Shown: positions 60,607-64,000 of the stretch, piece by piece
Layout of the letters: every line of letters starts with the position of its first letter
How positions within the stretch are numbered: position 1 is the stretch's first letter
NCBI GenBank assembly: GCA_021162935.1
Contig: JAGGXR010000152.1
Coordinates: forward strand, 1 to 64,000
Direction of reading: 5' to 3'
DNA length: 64,000 bases
Source of the DNA: Deltaproteobacteria bacterium
GTDB lineage: Bacteria; Myxococcota_A; Polyangia; HGW-17; SLPX01
Program-made: the position numbers and the translations under genes
Notes under the pieces: generated by a model
Told to the model about the DNA's origin: nothing
Seen by the model: the letters and a program-made list of their open reading frames with translations, nothing else
The model's database searches: none

Positions 60607-63600
60607 ATGGGGCATCGATTCGCGCACCTGCATCTCCACACCCAATACAGCCTCCTGGACGGAGCGATTCGCATGGCCGACCTCCCCAAGGCCATTCTGG
60701 ATCGGGGCATGGACACGGTGGCAGTGACCGACCATGGCAACATGTACGGCGCCGTGGACTTCTATAAACGGGCGACTGCCGCCGGCATCCACCACATTTT
60801 CGGCTCAGAGGTCTACGTTGCGGCCGAGGACATGACGGATCGATCGGTCCGCAGCTCCTTCCATCTCGTGCTCCTCGCCAGAAATGAACAGGGCTACAAA
60901 AACCTCCAATATCTGGTGTCCATGGCGCACCTCAAGGGCTTCTACTACAACCCTCGAATCGATCGACATATCCTCAAGGACCACAGCGCCGGACTCATTG
61001 GACTTTCAGCCTGCCTGAGTGGCCACGTGGCCAAGACCATCTTGACGTCCGGCACGGAGGCCGCTCGCGAAATCGCCCGGTCCTACAAGGAAATCTTCGA
61101 ACCGGGGTGCTATTTCCTGGAGGTCCAAAGAAACGGGCTGGACGCCCAGGAAACAGTCAACGAAGAACTCGTCAAGATGTCGGCAGCTCTGGACATTCCC
61201 CTGGTGGCAACGAACGACTGCCATTACATAGACCGCAGCGATGCCCTGGCTCAAGAAGTGCTCATGTGCATCGCCCAGGGCCGAACTCTGAATGACGAAA
61301 AACGCATGCGCCACGAAACGGACGCCTACTACATCAAAACGCCCGAGGAAATGGACGAAGCCTTCGCCCACATCCCTCAGGCCATGGAGTCGGTGGGCCG
61401 CATCCTGGACATGATCGAGCCGGTGGCCATCAAACTCGGAGGCCATGAGCTGCCGAAGTTCGAGCCTCCCGACGGATCGAATCTGGAAGACTATCTGCGC
61501 CGTATTGCCAAGGAAGGCCTCGAACAGCGATTCGATGAAATCGCGGCCAAAGGGCGCTCGTTGGACAAGGACGCCTACTGGAAGCGTCTTGAATACGAGT
61601 TGGACGTCATCTTCGAGATGGGCTTTGCCGGCTACTTCCTCATCGTGTGGGACTTCATCCGATACGCAAAGTCCCAAAGCATCCCGGTTGGCCCGGGGCG
61701 GGGATCCGGAGCTGGATCCCTAGTGGCCTACTCGATGCGGATCACCGACCTGGACCCACTGGAACAAGGCCTCATCTTCGAGCGTTTCCTGAATCCGGAA
61801 CGCGTGTCCATGCCCGACTTCGACGTGGACTTCTGTATGAACCGACGGGACGAGGTCCTGTCCTACGTGGTCCAAAAGTATGGAGAAGACAACGTGGGTC
61901 AGATCATCACCCATTCGACCCTCAAGGCCCGTGGTCTCATTCGGGACGTGGCCCGCGTACTGGGCATGCCCTATGCCGATGCGGATACGGTGGCGAAGCT
62001 CGTGCCCTTGGGCCCGAAAGTAACGGTCAGTTCCGCGCTCCACGACGAACCCAAGCTCAAGTCCCTCTACGACGACGACGAACTCATCCATCAACTGCTG
62101 GATCTCGCACTCAAGATGGAGGGTCTACACCGCCACGCAGGCATGCACGCAGCCGGCGTGGTCATCGCCGAAAAACCACTCTGGGAATACGTTCCCGTGG
62201 CCCGAGCCCAGGAGGGCCAGGTCGTCAAGGGCATCACCGGATTCGCCAAGGACGAGGTCGAACAGGTCGGCCTCGTCAAGTTCGACTTCCTTGGCCTCAA
62301 GACCCTGACCATCATCGATGAGGCGATCAAACGCATCAACATCATCCGCCGGGCCAATCAGAAACCTGATTTCGTGCTCCAGGACATCCCAATGGACGAT
62401 CGCGAGGTGTTCGAGATGCTCCAACGAGGGGACTCGGCCGGCGTATTCCAGATGGAGTCCTCGGGGTTCACCGAGATGATCCGCAAACTCAAGCCCGACC
62501 GGTTCTCGGATCTGGTGGCTGGCATTGCCCTCTACCGCCCCGGCCCGCTCCAGGGCGGAATGGTGGATGATTTCATTGATCGGAAACACGGCAGGCAGAA
62601 AGTGACGTATCTGCACCCCGATTTGGCCACAATCCTCGAAGAGACCTACGGGGTCATCGTGTACCAGGAACAGGTCATGCAGGTGGCCTCGAAGCTGGCC
62701 GGCTTCAGCCTCGGCGAGGCCGATATCATGCGACGCGCCATGGGCAAAAAGAAGGCCGAACTCCTCGAAGGCCAGCGGGCTCATTTCATGCAAGGCGCGA
62801 TCGAACGCGGCGTTCCCGAAAAAACGGCGGTCGACATCTTCAACCTCATGGAGCAATTCGCAGGATATGGGTTCAATAAATCCCACAGCGCCTGCTATGC
62901 GCTCATTGCCTATCAGACCGCGTACCTCAAATGCCACTATCCCGAGGAGTACCTGGCCGGCATCCTGACCTGCGAAAAGGACAACTCCGACAAGATCGTG
63001 GAATACATGGGCGTGGCCCGCCAGATGGGGCTATCCATCCTGCCCCCGGACATCAATGAATCGGACGTGGATTTCAGCGTCGTCGTGCTCAAGGACGACA
63101 AAAAGGCCATCCGATTCGGTCTGGGGGCGGTCAAGCACGTGGGAGAAGCAGCCGTTCAGTCCATTTTGGAGGCCCGTCAGGAGGGTCCATTCGAATCCAT
63201 CTTCGACCTCCTCCAACGGGTGGATACAAAAAAAGTCAACCGCTCTGTCCTGGAGGCCCTCATCAAGGCTGGTGCCCTCGACGGTCTGGCCACCGACGGC
63301 GTGCACCGCGCCCAGTTGCTCGCCAGCGTGGGACAGGCCCTGGACTTCGCCCAACGCATCGCCAAGGAACGGGCGTCCGGCCAGACGAACCTCTTCGGAG
63401 CCATCGACGAACCCTCGGTCCTTGGACGCCCCGCATACCCGGATGTGCCTCCGTGGTCGGCCATGGAACTGTTGCAGTTCGAGCGGGCCGCCGTGGGATT
63501 CTACATCTCAGGACACCCGCTCGATCGCTACCAGCAGGACATCAAACACTTCATCACCCACGACGCGACGGACGTAGAAGATATGATGGGCAGCCCCTGG

Positions 63601-64000
63601 TTGAACCACAGGCGTCGATGGGCCAAGGTGAGGATGGCTGGCATCATCACCAAATACCGGGAACGCATGACCAAATCCGGATCCGGCATGATGGCCTTCT
63701 TCGAACTCGAAGACCTCAAAGGCCGCGTGGAGGTTCTCGTCTTACCCAAAGTCTATGCCAGCATCCCAGAAGACGTGCTCCATACCGAGGAGCCCATCCT
63801 GATCCAAGGACATCTTCGATCTCGACAACAAAACAGGAAACAGAATGCGAGGAATGACCAAACCGAAGAACATGGCGAGCAAACAGACGAAGAACAGCAG
63901 GTCCATTACGTGCTGTATCCAGACAAGATCATGCTCCTGAGCCAGGTGCGCATGGAGAAATTCCACAGACTCCAAATCTCGGTCCTATCCAGTGAACTCG
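60607..64000 (+). CDS. dnaE: DNA polymerase III alpha subunit (3' end outside window)
   Basis: 1131 residues are visible. ATG 60607 follows GGAAGGGACAGCAACC. The N-terminal PHP domain starts FAHLHLHTQYSLLDG. The palm has MPDFDVDFC with catalytic Asp404 and Asp406, and KFDFLGLKTLT contains the third aspartate. GRGSGAGSLVAY and the fingers/thumb segments (EETYGVIVYQEQVMQVASKLAGF, FNKSHSACYALIAYQTAYLKCHYPEEYLAGIL) are typical of DnaE1. The visible end is in the OB-fold (RMAGIITKYRERMTKSG, MAFFELEDLKGRVEVLVLP). It is the replicative polymerase; the remainder lies past the window edge. Confidence 0.97.
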   Translation, partial: MGHRFAHLHLHTQYSLLDGAIRMADLPKAILDRGMDTVAVTDHGNMYGAVDFYKRATAAGIHHIFGSEVYVAAEDMTDRSVRSSFHLVLLARNEQGYKNLQYLVSMAHLKGFYYNPRIDRHILKDHSAGLIGLSACLSGHVAKTILTSGTEAAREIARSYKEIFEPGCYFLEVQRNGLDAQETVNEELVKMSAALDIPLVATNDCHYIDRSDALAQEVLMCIAQGRTLNDEKRMRHETDAYYIKTPEEMDEAFAHIPQAMESVGRILDMIEPVAIKLGGHELPKFEPPDGSNLEDYLRRIAKEGLEQRFDEIAAKGRSLDKDAYWKRLEYELDVIFEMGFAGYFLIVWDFIRYAKSQSIPVGPGRGSGAGSLVAYSMRITDLDPLEQGLIFERFLNPERVSMPDFDVDFCMNRRDEVLSYVVQKYGEDNVGQIITHSTLKARGLIRDVARVLGMPYADADTVAKLVPLGPKVTVSSALHDEPKLKSLYDDDELIHQLLDLALKMEGLHRHAGMHAAGVVIAEKPLWEYVPVARAQEGQVVKGITGFAKDEVEQVGLVKFDFLGLKTLTIIDEAIKRINIIRRANQKPDFVLQDIPMDDREVFEMLQRGDSAGVFQMESSGFTEMIRKLKPDRFSDLVAGIALYRPGPLQGGMVDDFIDRKHGRQKVTYLHPDLATILEETYGVIVYQEQVMQVASKLAGFSLGEADIMRRAMGKKKAELLEGQRAHFMQGAIERGVPEKTAVDIFNLMEQFAGYGFNKSHSACYALIAYQTAYLKCHYPEEYLAGILTCEKDNSDKIVEYMGVARQMGLSILPPDINESDVDFSVVVLKDDKKAIRFGLGAVKHVGEAAVQSILEARQEGPFESIFDLLQRVDTKKVNRSVLEALIKAGALDGLATDGVHRAQLLASVGQALDFAQRIAKERASGQTNLFGAIDEPSVLGRPAYPDVPPWSAMELLQFERAAVGFYISGHPLDRYQQDIKHFITHDATDVEDMMGSPWLNHRRRWAKVRMAGIITKYRERMTKSGSGMMAFFELEDLKGRVEVLVLPKVYASIPEDVLHTEEPILIQGHLRSRQQNRKQNARNDQTEEHGEQTDEEQQVHYVLYPDKIMLLSQVRMEKFHRLQISVLSSEL

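Overview
The window is a GC-rich, densely coded bacterial chromosome segment with about 46 protein genes (two cut by the window edges) and one tRNA. The gene content points to a myxobacterium-like member of the former Deltaproteobacteria (Myxococcota or close). The evidence is long secreted lipoproteins built from Myxococcus-type Cys-rich repeats, AgmX/PglI-type TonB proteins, a PEGA-containing Ser/Thr kinase, a response regulator with DUF4388, J and TPR modules, and PilT. This taxonomic call is an inference from gene families; no rRNA is present to test it. No phage, integrase, CRISPR array or transposase gene is visible.

Layout. Positions 1-5.8 kb hold small envelope or secreted proteins: a beta-propeller fragment, an NlpC-like lipoprotein, a DsrE-like protein, an unknown lipoprotein, and a Cys-rich/RCC1 lipoprotein. 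Positions 6-14.5 kb form an acyl-CoA metabolism block: a CaiB/BaiF CoA-transferase, an alpha/beta-hydrolase lipoprotein, a GctAB-type CoA-transferase operon, a MopE-type repeat lipoprotein and a thiolase. The gctAB operon is bracketed by two 158-bp MITE-like repeats. At 14.8-17 kb nifU and nifS form an Fe-S assembly pair. Positions 17-24.6 kb hold an outer-membrane protein with pilT, a TonB-like protein, a double-receiver regulator, an HpnA-like epimerase and a TolC-like channel. Positions 25-32.7 kb hold an EGF-CAP lipoprotein, an NSS transporter, serS, an AIR-synthase-related protein, a SpoIID-like protein and a CPBP protease, followed by tRNA-Leu(GAG).

At 33.4-36.1 kb a lone 899-residue protein fuses a SWIM zinc finger, an SNF2-like ATPase and an RNase H-like exonuclease fold; the ATPase and nuclease both look catalytically eroded. 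Positions 36-48.7 kb carry signalling and envelope genes: the PEGA kinase, a DUF364 protein, a class II amidotransferase with Ser where the nucleophilic Cys belongs, HEAT and coiled-coil proteins, and a three-gene REC-DUF4388-J-TPR operon. Positions 49-54.8 kb hold two tandem Cys-rich repeat lipoproteins, the second with a 555-bp internal tandem repeat. Positions 55-64 kb hold a LysM lytic transglycosylase, an RluA-type pseudouridine synthase, a TonB-family protein and the start of dnaE.

Themes. Five unrelated kinds of Cys-rich or modular surface lipoprotein occur in one segment, suggesting heavy investment in a disulfide-stabilised cell surface. CaiB, GctAB and thiolase suggest anaerobic-style acid/CoA-ester metabolism. 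The strongest candidates for something undescribed are the SWIM/SNF2/RNase H pseudoenzyme, the repeat-bracketed gct cassette, and the 21-22 bp direct-repeat array before the NlpC-like lipoprotein.
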